NCBI RefSeq assembly: GCF_003367395.1
Contig: NZ_CP031417.1
Coordinates: 1,240,001-1,304,000, forward strand
Direction: 5' to 3'
Source of the DNA: Pseudolabrys taiwanensis
GTDB taxonomy: Bacteria; Pseudomonadota; Alphaproteobacteria; Rhizobiales; Xanthobacteraceae
Length of the DNA: 64,000 nt
Positions 36,118 through 45,208 of the stretch are shown in pieces. The notes below the pieces were generated by a model that was given only the letters and a program-made list of their open reading frames with translations, searched no databases and was not told where the DNA came from. How positions within the stretch are numbered: the stretch's first letter is position 1; each line of letters begins with the position of its first letter. The translations under genes and the position numbers were made by a program.

Positions 36118-36657
36118 ATGCTCCGCCGTTTGTTGACCGCCGCCGTGCTTGTCGTCGCGCTTTGCGCCGTGGCGCAAGCTCAGAGCAATTTCCCCTGCGA
36201 TGCCTTCATTAAGAACGCAGACGGCTCTTGGACCGCGGCGCGGAATGTCCGCCTGCCCGGCCCGGGCACCAGTTACAGCGTCAATCAGGGAGCGACCTTC
36301 ACGCCCAACATGAGCATCATGGGCATGAACGTCGTCTCCGAGCTTGAACAGCAATGCCCGGCGAACCTCGTACCCGCCGCGCAAACCGCGATTGACGTCG
36401 CGAAGTACGCCGACGCCAAAGGCGACATCGACGCGCAGACCCTGACCTGCGGACAACTGGCCGATGCCTCGCAGGAAGACGCCGCGTTTCTCGGCACCTG
36501 GTACGTCGGCTGGTACAATGGCCAGGCGAAGAAGGCTGCTCTCAATATCGCCGCGACGAAGGCGGCCATTCCGAAGCTGATCGTTTATTGCAAGGCCAAC
36601 CAAGATCGCACCGTCGCCATGGCGATCGAGGACGTGCTGAAGAAAGCGCCGCGCTGA
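36118..36657 (+). CDS. Secreted protein with HdeA/HdeB-like C-terminal domain
   Basis: 179 residues with a signal peptide (MLRRLLTAAVLVVALCAVAQA). Residues about 25-90 form a first domain of unknown type (CDAFIKNADGSWTAARNV, LPGPGTSYSVNQGATF). Residues about 105-175 resemble the acid-stress chaperones HdeA/HdeB: TLTCGQLADASQEDAAFLG, WYVGWYNGQAKKA, and IVYCKANQDRTVAMAI; the two cysteines are 47 apart, close to the disulfide spacing of HdeA. A periplasmic acid or stress chaperone role is inference. It follows the beta-lactamase gene by 69 bases on the same strand. Confidence 0.7.
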   Translation: MLRRLLTAAVLVVALCAVAQAQSNFPCDAFIKNADGSWTAARNVRLPGPGTSYSVNQGATFTPNMSIMGMNVVSELEQQCPANLVPAAQTAIDVAKYADAKGDIDAQTLTCGQLADASQEDAAFLGTWYVGWYNGQAKKAALNIAATKAAIPKLIVYCKANQDRTVAMAIEDVLKKAPR

Positions 36658-36675
36658 TCTATCGCGTCGACGCGA

Positions 36676-37248
36676 CTAAGGGTTCAGCGGCCAGGCGGCA
36701 AGATCGAGCGGCTCGCTGCGAATATTGGTGTAGTACGTCCCGACGAAGACGCGCGCACCTTCGGCCAAGCGCTCGCGCGGTACCGTTTCGAGCCTGGTCC
36801 AAAGTCCGGCGACACCCACGCGCAAGCCGGCACCGCCTTCGTCCCCTGCCCGCGCTTGCAGCGTCAGCAGCCATAGACGGGCGGCCGTCAGCCGCAAATG
36901 AGCCAGCGAGCGATGGATGTGAGCGGTGGTCGCATCGGCGCCGGGCAGCGCGGCCTGTGTCAGCACGCCACGGTTCGCGCGTTCGATCGCTTGCAGGGCA
37001 CTCATCGTCGTGGCGACACGCGCGTTGAAATCGCCGAGCGGTGTCGGCTGCGCGGCGTCGATGGCGGCGGCCTGCGCCGTGTCGTCCGCCCGCGCCATGT
37101 CGACGGCGCAGGCGCGCAGCGTATCCTGATGCAGCACGTAGACCGCGCCGGCGAGCAGCGCGAAGACTTCGTCGTTCGCCGTCAGATTCTCGACCGCGGC
37201 GGTGGTCTCCGCCGCCATCTCGATCCAGGTGAGGTCTTGGCCGGACAT
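36676..37248 (-). CDS. Conserved hypothetical helical protein
   Basis: 190 residues from ATG 37248 (MSGQDLTWIEMAAETTAAVE). Mostly alpha-helical, with no signal peptide and little charge patterning beyond LRLTAARLWLLTLQAR (about residues 119-134). It ends in a Pro/Trp segment (LDLAAWPLNP). No family recognised. Between the DoxX gene and the HdeA-like gene in the accessory region, on the strand of dgt. Confidence 0.45.
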   Translation of the reverse strand: MSGQDLTWIEMAAETTAAVENLTANDEVFALLAGAVYVLHQDTLRACAVDMARADDTAQAAAIDAAQPTPLGDFNARVATTMSALQAIERANRGVLTQAALPGADATTAHIHRSLAHLRLTAARLWLLTLQARAGDEGGAGLRVGVAGLWTRLETVPRERLAEGARVFVGTYYTNIRSEPLDLAAWPLNP

Positions 37249-37292
37249 GGCCGGACCTTAGCGCAGGAACACGCGCCGTCGTAGACGCGTCG

Positions 37293-37754
37293 TCAGGCGC
37301 GCGGCCGCAACCAGCCGTCGAGCCCGAACCGTCCACCACCCGCCACGAACAGCAGGACGAAGCCGCCGAGGATCGAGACATTCTTGTAGAAATTGCCGTC
37401 CTGTATGCGACGCATCGCGGCGTCGGTGAACTCCCAATAGCGGTGCGAGGTCAAAGTCGCGACCACGGTGAAGACGAAAAGCAGCACGGCAAAATAACGG
37501 GTCGCGAAGCCGAGAATAAGCGCAAGGCCGCCGAAGAATTCCACAGGGGCGGCGATGTAGCCAAAGAACATCGGCACGCCGCGCGCCGGCAAGCCGGCGG
37601 CAAACGCGCCAATGTCGAGCATCTTGCCGAAGCCGCTGCGCACGAAGATGAGTCCGAGCATGATGCGGCCGATCAGAAGCAACGCATCCGATGTATTGGC
37701 GGCGACGCCGTCCAATGCCGAAAGAGCGGGATGCGAATCCGAACGAAGCGCCAT
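37293..37754 (-). CDS. DoxX family membrane protein
   Basis: 153 residues from ATG 37754. Four hydrophobic helices and the DoxX pattern: LIGRIMLGLIFVRSGFGKML (about residues 27-46), GYIAAPVEFFGGLALILG (about 66-83) and HRYWEFTDAAMRRIQDGNFYKNVSILGG split at its middle (about 103-130). DoxX proteins are quinol- or thiol-related inner-membrane proteins with roles in oxidative stress; the exact role here is unknown. Confidence 0.85.
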   Translation of the reverse strand: MALRSDSHPALSALDGVAANTSDALLLIGRIMLGLIFVRSGFGKMLDIGAFAAGLPARGVPMFFGYIAAPVEFFGGLALILGFATRYFAVLLFVFTVVATLTSHRYWEFTDAAMRRIQDGNFYKNVSILGGFVLLFVAGGGRFGLDGWLRPRA

Positions 37755-37884
37755 GTACGAGTTCCTTGTGATGTTTTGCCGGCCTTGCCGACGAACGCGG
37801 CGGCTCAGTCCTAAATGATGCCGCCGCCGCCCGGCGATCAACGCGATGTCAAATTCGCTTGATCGCAAGGGGAACCCGATCGCG

Positions 37885-39093
37885 CTAACGAAGTTCCGGT
37901 GTGTCCTTGAAGTAACGGGCGTGCTCGACCAACGCATAGCGGTCGGTCATGCCGGCGATATAGTCGGCGATGCGGCGCGCGCGGCCGCTTTCGCCCATGC
38001 GCTCCAGGCCCTCGCCCCATTCCGCCGGCAGATCGGCGGGGTTCGCACCGTAGTGACCAAACAGCTCGCGCACCACGCGCTCGGCATCGCCCATCACCTG
38101 CATGACCCATTTGTGGCGGTACATGCGCGGATAGAGAAAGCCTTTGATGTTCTTGTCGGCCGTCGTCATGGCCTCGGAGAAAGCGATAATGGCGTGCGGC
38201 GCACGGCGCACGTCCGCACTCATGCGGGGTGCCAGCGCCGCCACGCGATGACGGCTTTCCGTCGTCACATCCTCGATCATGCGCGTGATGATCCGGCGCA
38301 GCACTTCGTGCACGCGGCGGCTGTCGTCGAGCTTGGGATGGCGTGCATCGATCTCGGCGCGGATGTCGCCGATCAACGGCACCGTCGCGATGTCGTCGAG
38401 ACCGAAAAGGCCGGCGCGCAGGCCGTCGTCGATGTCGTGCGCGTCATAGGCGATGTCGTCGGCGATCGCCGCGACTTGTGCCTCGGCGGAAGCGAACGAC
38501 CACAGCTCGAGATCCTGAAGGTTGCTGTAAGCGATGATCGGCGCCGGAACGCCATGTTCGGCGTAGCGCGCGGTGGGCTTGCCGTCGTGCGTCAACAGCG
38601 GCCCGTTGTGCTTGACCAGCCCTTCCAGCGTCTCCCAGGTCAGATTGAGCCCGTCGAAATCCGCATACCGCCGCTCGAGATCGGTCACGATGCGCAGCGC
38701 CTGCGCGTTGTGGTCGAAGCCGCCATAGGCGCTCACGCAGGCGTCGAGCGCCCGTTCGCCGGCATGGCCGAACGGCGAATGGCCGAGGTCGTGCGCCAGC
38801 GCCAGACACTCCGCGAGGTCCTCGTCGAGCCCGAGCGCCCTTGCGAGCGAGCGGGCAATCTGGACCACTTCCAGGGTGTGCGTGAGCCGGGTCCGGTAGT
38901 GGTCGCCCTCGTGATAGACGAAAACCTGCGTCTTATGCGCCAGCCGCCGGAACGCGGCCGAGTGGATGATGCGATCGCAGTCCCGCCGGAAATCGTTGCG
39001 AGAGGCGCTTTGCGGCTCGCTGAAACGGCGTCCGCGACTCTGGGCGGGATCGGCCGCATAGGGCGCACGTGCGATCGGGGTCGAAATTGCCAT
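37885..39093 (-). CDS. dgt: dGTP triphosphohydrolase-like HD protein
   Basis: 402 residues. Hydrolyses dGTP (or dNTPs) to nucleoside and triphosphate. The HD metal site is complete: [22 protein letters not shown] split at the Arg-Leu (about residues 36-57), [14 protein letters not shown] with the first His (about 68-81), and [15 protein letters not shown] (about 97-111). C-terminal half is helical, as in type 2 dGTPases. It usually precedes argS in this order; here four accessory genes intervene. Divergent from erpA. Confidence 0.93.
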   Translation of the reverse strand: MAISTPIARAPYAADPAQSRGRRFSEPQSASRNDFRRDCDRIIHSAAFRRLAHKTQVFVYHEGDHYRTRLTHTLEVVQIARSLARALGLDEDLAECLALAHDLGHSPFGHAGERALDACVSAYGGFDHNAQALRIVTDLERRYADFDGLNLTWETLEGLVKHNGPLLTHDGKPTARYAEHGVPAPIIAYSNLQDLELWSFASAEAQVAAIADDIAYDAHDIDDGLRAGLFGLDDIATVPLIGDIRAEIDARHPKLDDSRRVHEVLRRIITRMIEDVTTESRHRVAALAPRMSADVRRAPHAIIAFSEAMTTADKNIKGFLYPRMYRHKWVMQVMGDAERVVRELFGHYGANPADLPAEWGEGLERMGESGRARRIADYIAGMTDRYALVEHARYFKDTPELR

Positions 39094-39275
39094 GTCAGCC
39101 TTTTGCCCGCCTGAGCGATTCGGATTAGCGCACGATCTGGTCCGAACCCCGGCATTCCCATGTCAGGGATCAGCCGGCCGCGCATTGACCTTACCGGGGG
39201 GCGCACTTAACTATCCAGCAGGGCTTCTGCCAATAGTATCGAGTTGCAAGACGGCAAGCCCAGGAGACCGGGCCC
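39094..39275. promoter_or_regulatory. Divergent dgt/erpA promoter region
   Basis: 182 bases between the divergent starts. A possible rightward promoter for erpA is TTGACC (39185-39190) with TAACTA (39208-39213) at 17 bases spacing. No clear iron-responsive operator was seen. Confidence is limited because alphaproteobacterial promoters are poorly predicted by eye. Confidence 0.35.
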
Positions 39276-39629
39276 ATGACGCAGGCGATGAGCGAAACAG
39301 CGGCTGAAGGCGTGACCGTCAGTGAGCGGGCAGCCAAACGGATCGGCGAAATCCTCAAAGCCGAGCCGGAAGGCACGATGTTGCGCGTTTCCGTCGAGGG
39401 CGGCGGCTGCTCCGGCTTCCAGTACAAGTTCGACATGGATCGCGCCAAGGCCGACGACGACCTCGTCATCGCGCGCGATGGCGCCGTCGTGCTGATCGAC
39501 CCGGTGTCGGTGAACTTCATGAGCGGGTCCGAGATCGACTTCGTCGAGGACCTGATCGGCGCCTCGTTCAAGATCAAGAATCCGAACGCCACCGCCTCCT
39601 GCGGCTGCGGCACCAGCTTCGCGCTCTGA
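39276..39629 (+). CDS. erpA: ErpA/HesB A-type iron-sulfur carrier
   Basis: 117 residues; ATG 39276, with ATG 39288 (MSETAAEG) as an alternative. Three conserved cysteines are in EGGGCSGFQYKF (about residues 46-57) and ASCGCGTSFAL at the C-terminus, the pattern of A-type carriers that hand Fe-S clusters to target enzymes. Located divergently from dgt, its usual place in Hyphomicrobiales. Confidence 0.92.
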   Translation: MTQAMSETAAEGVTVSERAAKRIGEILKAEPEGTMLRVSVEGGGCSGFQYKFDMDRAKADDDLVIARDGAVVLIDPVSVNFMSGSEIDFVEDLIGASFKIKNPNATASCGCGTSFAL

Positions 39630-39707
39630 GGCCAGACTAGCGTCACCCAGCGGCGGGTCGCCTTGATCGCAGCGAGCCGGCCGTAGCGGACCAGCGCAAC
39701 CGCGCCC

Positions 39708-40670
39708 CTAGTTGACCTTCATGCCTGCGGTCTTGGCGAAGGTCGCGTAGGTGCCGAACTCGTTCTTCACGAGCGCATCGTACTGCGCCGGCGTTACCAC
39801 ATCCGTCGACACGCCAAGCGTCGTCAGTTTCGCCTTCACATCGGGCGACGCCACTGCTTTGGCGATCTCGGCATTGAGCTTGGCGACGATATCCTTCGGT
39901 GTCTTGGCCGGCGCGAACATGCCGATCCAGAACGTGTAATCGCTGTTCGGAAAGCCCGCCTCCAATGTGGTCGGCACATCGGGCAGCGCGGCCGCGCGCG
40001 TCGGGCTGCTGACGGCGAGCGCCAGGAGCTTGCCGTCCTGAATGAACGGCAGCGCCGTCGCGATCGGACAGAAGTAATAGTCGACGCGGCCGGCCATCAC
40101 CTCGGTCAGCGCATCGGCGCCGCCCTTGAACGGCACATGCACCGCCTCGTAACCGGCGCTAAGGCGGAATCGCTCGGCGCTCATGTGCACCGCCGAGCCG
40201 ACGCCGAGCGACGCGAAGCTGACGGCGCCGGGCTTTTTCTTGGCCATGGCGACGAACTCCTGCACCGTCTTGACGCCCAACGACGGCGCCACGATGAGGA
40301 CGTTCGGCACGCTGCCCATCACGCCGACCGCCGTGAAATCACGGCCGGCGTCGTAACTCAGGTTGGGATACAGCGCCGGCGCGATCGTATGCGCGGACGA
40401 CGTCGCCAACAGCGTGTAGCCGTCTGGGTCCGCCTTGGCGACCATGGCGGTCCCGAGCGTGCCGCCGGCGCCGCCCCTGTTCTCGACCACGATCGGCTGG
40501 CCGAGCTGAGCCGACATCTTGTCGAGCACGATGCGCGGGATGACGTCGGTCGCACTGCCGGCGCCAAAGGGAATAATCACGCGGATCGGCTTGGTCGGCC
40601 AGTTGTCGGCCTGCGCCTGCACGCCGGTCAGCAACAAAACCGCAGCGGCAACAATCCGAGCTCCACGCAT
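39708..40670 (-). CDS. Bug-family (TctC-like) binding protein
   Basis: 320 residues from ATG 40670 (MRGARIVAAAVLLLTGVQAQA), which gives a Sec signal peptide; a longer in-frame start at 40709 would spoil it. Bug pattern: PIRVIIPFGAGSATDVIPRIV near the N-terminus, VVENRGGAGGTLGTAMVAKA (about residues 63-82), and ASLGVGSAVHMSAERFRLSA (about 150-169). Binds an unknown carboxylate; no membrane subunits of a tripartite transporter are nearby. Follows the RND permease gene by 80 bases on the same strand. Confidence 0.88.
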   Translation of the reverse strand: MRGARIVAAAVLLLTGVQAQADNWPTKPIRVIIPFGAGSATDVIPRIVLDKMSAQLGQPIVVENRGGAGGTLGTAMVAKADPDGYTLLATSSAHTIAPALYPNLSYDAGRDFTAVGVMGSVPNVLIVAPSLGVKTVQEFVAMAKKKPGAVSFASLGVGSAVHMSAERFRLSAGYEAVHVPFKGGADALTEVMAGRVDYYFCPIATALPFIQDGKLLALAVSSPTRAAALPDVPTTLEAGFPNSDYTFWIGMFAPAKTPKDIVAKLNAEIAKAVASPDVKAKLTTLGVSTDVVTPAQYDALVKNEFGTYATFAKTAGMKVN

Positions 40671-40750
40671 GGCCGTTTCTCCGTTGCAGAACGGTAGAAA
40701 CGAGAGCAACTACCGTGCCAGAAGCGGCGCCCTGCCCGGCCGCCCGCGGC

Positions 40751-43700
40751 CTACTCCGCCGCGACGGCCGTCGGCGCGTCCGGCACCTCTTCGAGCTGCG
40801 GCTCGAGCCGGCGCTTGAGCAGCCGGTCGACGCCGTCGAGGTAGAGGTAGATCACCGGCGTGATGTAGAGCGTCAGCAACTGCGACAGGCAGAGGCCGCC
40901 GACAACGGCAACGCCGAGCGGCTGGCGCAACTCGGCGCCGGCGCCGGTGCCCAGCGCGATCGGCAGCGTGCCGAAGATCGCGGCAAAGGTCGTCATCATG
41001 ATCGGCCGGAAGCGCAGCAGACAGGCTTCGCGGATCGCCGCCTCGGCCGAGAGCCCCACGCGGCGCCGCTCGAGCGCGAAGTCGATCATCATGATCGCGT
41101 TTTTTTTGACGATGCCGACCAGCATGACGATGCCGATCATCGCGATCACCGACAGGTCCATCCTGAACAACATCAAGGTCAGGATCGCGCCGATGCCCGC
41201 CGACGGCAGGCCGGAGATGATGGTGATCGGGTGGATGAAGCTTTCGTACAGAATGCCGAGCACGACGTAAGCGGCGAAGATCGCCGCCAGCACCAGGACG
41301 AACTGGCCCTTCTGCGCCTCCTGGAACACCTGCGTGGTGCCTTGGAAGCTGGTGGCGATGCTGGCCGGCAGGTTCTCGTCGCGTTCCAGCCGTTGGATCG
41401 CGCTGACCGCGTCGCCGAGCGAATAGCCCGGCGCTAGGTTGAACGAGATCGTCACCGCCGGCTGCTGCCCCTGGTGATTGATCTGCAGCGGTCCGACCGA
41501 ACGCACGAAGCGGGTCACCGCCGACAAGGGCACGACCGTGCCGTTCGTGGTCTTGAGATAGATGCGGCTGAGATCGTTTGCGTCGGCCCGGAACTCGGGC
41601 TGACTTTCGAGGATGACCTGATAGTCGTTGGCCGGCGTGTAGATCGTCGCCACCTGACGCGAGCCGAAGGCGTTGTAGAGCTCCTGGCGCACCTGATCGA
41701 TGGTCACGCCATAGACGCCGGCCTTTTCGCGATCGACCTCGACCGTGACCTGCGGGTTCTTCACGTAGAGGTCGGTGGTGACGTCGAGCAGGCCCGGCAA
41801 TTGCGCGATCTTGTCACGCAATTGCGGCGTGATGCGATAGAGCGCCTCGGTGTCGTTGGATTGCAACGTGTACTGATACTGGCTCTTGTTCAGCCGTCCG
41901 CCGAGATTGATGTTCTGGATCGGCTGGAAGAAGATCTGCATGCCGGCCACGACGTTGGCATTGCGGCGCAGGCGTCCGATGATCGTTTGCAGGTTGTCGC
42001 GCTCGTTGCGCGGCTTGAGCGCCACCAACATGCGGCCGCTGTTGCCGACGGTGTTGGGGCCGCCCGTCCCGACCGTCGAATTCACATAGGCCACAGCCGG
42101 GTCGGCGCGCACGATATCCGCCACCTTGCGCTGGTGCTCGGACATGGCGGCAAAGGAGATGTCGGTCTTACCTTCGGTGATGCCGATGAGGTAGCCGGTG
42201 TCCTCGGTCGGGAAGAAGCCCTTCGGCACCGCCATGTAGAGGTACACCGTGCCGGCGATGGTGGCGAGCGTGACCACCAGCATCACCGACTTGAAGCGCA
42301 GCACCCAATCGAGCGACTTCTCGTAGCCGCTCAGCCAAGCCTCGAACATGCGTTCGAAGCCGCGCAGCACGAAGTTCTGCTTCTCCTCGCCGTGATGCCC
42401 CTTGAGCACGCGCGCGCACAGCATCGGCGTCAAGGTCAAGGATACGAAGCCCGAGACCACGATGGCCACGGCGATGGTGACGGCGAACTCCCGGAACACG
42501 CGGCCGACCATGCCGCCCATCAGCAGCACCGGAATGAACACGGCGATCAGCGAGAAAGTGATCGAGACGATGGTGAAACCGATCTCGCGAGACCCTTTCA
42601 GCGCCGCCTCGAACGGGCGCATGCCGCCTTCGATGTGCCGCACGATGTTCTCGAGCATGACGATGGCGTCGTCGACCACGAAGCCGACCGACAAGGTCAG
42701 GGCGAGCAGCGTCATGTTGTTGATCGAGAACCCGAACGCATACATCGCCGCGAAGGTGCCGACGAGCGACACCGGCACAGCCAGAGCCGGAATAAGGGTC
42801 GCCGATACCTTTCGCAGGAACAGGAAGATCACCATGATCACCAGCGCGATCGCGATGCCGAGCGTCTCCTGCACGTCGTAAACGGCGTCGCGGACCGACA
42901 GCGAGCGGTCGAACAGCGGCTCCATCCGGATGGACGGCGGCACCTGGGCGCGCATCTGCGGCAGCTTGCCGCGCACCATGTCGACGACCTCGACGGTGTT
43001 GGCGTCGGGCTGGCGCTGCACGGCAAGCACGATGGCACGCGCGTCATTGAACCAGGTCGCGACCCGGTCGTTCTCGACGCTGTCGATCACGTTCGCCACT
43101 TCGCTGAGCTTGATCGGCGCGCCGTTGCGGTAGGTGATGGTGACGTCGCGATAGGCTTCGGCCTTGTTCATCGCGCCGGTGGCGAGCAGCGTGATCGCCT
43201 CGCGCGGGCCCTGCAACGTGCCGACGGGCGCCGACGAATTGGCCTTGGCGACCACCGTGCGAATGTCGTCGAGCGAGATGTTACGCGCCGCCGCCGCCGC
43301 CGGATCGACCTGGACGCGGACGGCGAACTTCTGCGCGCCGTAGACCAGAACCTGCGCGACGCCCGGAAGCTGCGAGAGCTGCGGGGCGAGCAGCGTCTCG
43401 GCATAGTCGTTGATCACCGACAGCGGGATCGTATCCGAGCGCAGGCTGAGGAAGATCACCGGGAAGTCGCCCGGATTGACCTTTCGGAAAGACGGCGGCG
43501 TCGTCATTTCGATCGGCAGCCGACGCTGCGCAACCGACAGCGCGGTCTGAACATCGAGCGCCGCGCCATCGATGCTGCGGCCGAGGTCGAACTGGATCGT
43601 GATCTGCGTCGTGCCCAGCGCGGACGACGAAGACATCGAGGAAATGCCGGCGATCGTCGAGAGCTGACGCTCGATCGGCGAGGCGACCGAGGCGGCCATG

Positions 43701-43873
43701 GTCTCGGGGCTCGCACCCGGCAACGTGGCGGTGATCTGGATCGTCGGGAAATCGACGGCCGGCAGCGCCGCCACCGGCAGAAGCCGATAGCCGAAAATGC
43801 CGAACACGATCAGCGACGCCGTCATCAGCGTCGTCAACACCGGGCGGCGGATACAGAGCTCGGAAAGGTTCAT
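40751..43873 (-). CDS. RND efflux transporter, inner-membrane permease
   Basis: 1040 residues, the standard AcrB/MdtBC size. It begins MNLSELCIRRPVLTTLMTAS (first helix), has large periplasmic loops at about 35-340 and 560-870, and twelve membrane helices. The proton-relay Asp pair in helix 4 is visible in LALTLSVGFVVDDAIVMLEN (about residues 390-409), followed by EFAVTIAVAIVVSGFVSLTLTPMLC-type helix 6 signature. The MdtB/MuxB-like sequence suggests a drug or bile-salt type pump. Starts 3 bases after the adaptor gene stop. No outer-membrane factor gene is adjacent, so it must recruit one from elsewhere. Confidence 0.93.
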   Translation of the reverse strand: MNLSELCIRRPVLTTLMTASLIVFGIFGYRLLPVAALPAVDFPTIQITATLPGASPETMAASVASPIERQLSTIAGISSMSSSSALGTTQITIQFDLGRSIDGAALDVQTALSVAQRRLPIEMTTPPSFRKVNPGDFPVIFLSLRSDTIPLSVINDYAETLLAPQLSQLPGVAQVLVYGAQKFAVRVQVDPAAAAARNISLDDIRTVVAKANSSAPVGTLQGPREAITLLATGAMNKAEAYRDVTITYRNGAPIKLSEVANVIDSVENDRVATWFNDARAIVLAVQRQPDANTVEVVDMVRGKLPQMRAQVPPSIRMEPLFDRSLSVRDAVYDVQETLGIAIALVIMVIFLFLRKVSATLIPALAVPVSLVGTFAAMYAFGFSINNMTLLALTLSVGFVVDDAIVMLENIVRHIEGGMRPFEAALKGSREIGFTIVSITFSLIAVFIPVLLMGGMVGRVFREFAVTIAVAIVVSGFVSLTLTPMLCARVLKGHHGEEKQNFVLRGFERMFEAWLSGYEKSLDWVLRFKSVMLVVTLATIAGTVYLYMAVPKGFFPTEDTGYLIGITEGKTDISFAAMSEHQRKVADIVRADPAVAYVNSTVGTGGPNTVGNSGRMLVALKPRNERDNLQTIIGRLRRNANVVAGMQIFFQPIQNINLGGRLNKSQYQYTLQSNDTEALYRITPQLRDKIAQLPGLLDVTTDLYVKNPQVTVEVDREKAGVYGVTIDQVRQELYNAFGSRQVATIYTPANDYQVILESQPEFRADANDLSRIYLKTTNGTVVPLSAVTRFVRSVGPLQINHQGQQPAVTISFNLAPGYSLGDAVSAIQRLERDENLPASIATSFQGTTQVFQEAQKGQFVLVLAAIFAAYVVLGILYESFIHPITIISGLPSAGIGAILTLMLFRMDLSVIAMIGIVMLVGIVKKNAIMMIDFALERRRVGLSAEAAIREACLLRFRPIMMTTFAAIFGTLPIALGTGAGAELRQPLGVAVVGGLCLSQLLTLYITPVIYLYLDGVDRLLKRRLEPQLEEVPDAPTAVAAE

Positions 43874-43876
43874 GGC

Positions 43877-45013
43877 TCAGGTGCCTGCGGCGGACTTGAT
43901 CGGACGTGGATTGACGCGCGTTCCGTCCGACAGCAGCAACTGGCCGTCGGTCACCACAGTTTCTCCGCCCGATAGCCCACTGCTGACCACCGACTCCGAA
44001 CCGACCTGCCGCTCGACCGTGACCGGCTGGATCTTGGCGGCACCATCCTTGACGACGAATACGAAGTTGCCGGTCTGGCTGATCTGCACCGCGCTCGACG
44101 GCACCGCCACGGCGTCCTCGACCCGCATGGTCATCTCGGTATTCACCAAGGTGCCCGGCCAAAGCAGTTCGTCGGCGTTCGGCATCGTGGCGCGGATCAT
44201 CGCCATGCCGGTGGCGGCATCGACCGTGTTCTCGATCATGGTGACGGACCCGCCGGCACGCCTGGTGTCGCCCGGGATGACGGCTTCGAGCGTGGCGGTC
44301 TCGGCGGCGATGGCCTGCCGGATATCCGGCAGATTCTTCTGCGGGACGGCGAAGCTCACATAGATCGGCGAGACTTGGATGATTGTCGCCAATGGCGAGG
44401 TGTCGGCCGGACGGACGAAGTTGCCGACCTTCACATTGGCCATGCTGATGCGGCCGGTGATCGGCGCGCGGATCGTGCAGTAGCCGAGCTGGACCTTGAG
44501 ATTTTCGAGTTGGGCGCGGTTCGATTCGGCCGTCGCGCGCGACACGTTGACCGAGGTCTGCGCATTGTTGAGCGTGACGATGGGCGTCGCGTTGCGGGAC
44601 GCCAATTCCGTATAGCGGTCGACGTCGCGCAGCCCCTGCTCCAGCGTCGCGGCGGCGCCGTCGATCACCGCTTGGACACGCTTCATGTCGGCCTCGATCT
44701 GCCGGCAATCGAGCGTGAACAACAGGTCGCCTTTCTTCACAAGGCTGCCGTCGCTGAAATGGACCGCGGTGATCTCCGTCTCCAGCCGCGCCTTGATGGC
44801 GACGCTCGCGATCGGCGTCACCGTACCGAGGGCGCTGAGCCGCACCGGCATTTTCTTGCGTTCGGCGCTGGCAATCTCCACAGGCACCACACGCGCCGCC
44901 TGTCCTGGCGAGCGCGCCGTGACGCCATCAGATTTCCACATGCCACGCGTCGCTACGGCGGCGCCCACCAAAGCGAGCACCGCGACCCCCAACCACAGCT
45001 TCTTTTTGTTCAT
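43877..45013 (-). CDS. RND periplasmic adaptor (membrane fusion protein)
   Basis: 378 residues from ATG 45013 (MNKKKLWLGVAVLALVGAAV). An N-terminal membrane anchor is followed by a lipoyl/barrel half (VALSALGTVTPIASVAIKAR-like LSALGTVTPIASVAIKAR, about residues 56-73), an alpha-hairpin (about 100-170), the second half lipoyl segment CTIRAPITGRISMANVKVG (about 175-193) and beta-barrel plus membrane-proximal domain. It is the first gene of the pump operon and physically links the permease to an outer-membrane channel. Confidence 0.93.
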   Translation of the reverse strand: MNKKKLWLGVAVLALVGAAVATRGMWKSDGVTARSPGQAARVVPVEIASAERKKMPVRLSALGTVTPIASVAIKARLETEITAVHFSDGSLVKKGDLLFTLDCRQIEADMKRVQAVIDGAAATLEQGLRDVDRYTELASRNATPIVTLNNAQTSVNVSRATAESNRAQLENLKVQLGYCTIRAPITGRISMANVKVGNFVRPADTSPLATIIQVSPIYVSFAVPQKNLPDIRQAIAAETATLEAVIPGDTRRAGGSVTMIENTVDAATGMAMIRATMPNADELLWPGTLVNTEMTMRVEDAVAVPSSAVQISQTGNFVFVVKDGAAKIQPVTVERQVGSESVVSSGLSGGETVVTDGQLLLSDGTRVNPRPIKSAAGT

Positions 45014-45208
45014 CGGCAATCTTCGTTCCGGACCCTGTTAGCCCAGCCCCGGATTTCCCCTTTTCCGTGGCCGATCTTCTGTCCCCGCGTTCAGGAGCCG
45101 TGCCGGCCGTTGTCTTAGCATATTAACGCCGCAGAGTGCATATCCCTGCGCGCGCTGGTAAACACAGCGCCACCTGCCCCTATTCGCGCCCGCCGGACGT
45201 CAAATCGC

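Noticed and set aside
36118..36657. Reading the HdeA-like protein as part of a beta-lactamase regulatory system
   Set aside because: It only shares strand and proximity with bla. It has no DNA-binding or sensor domain, and the HdeA-like cysteine spacing gives a simpler explanation.
41474..43975. An 833-codon open frame antisense to the RND permease
   Set aside because: The translation is repetitive and Arg/His/Asp-rich without domains, and the opposite strand encodes a full RND permease.
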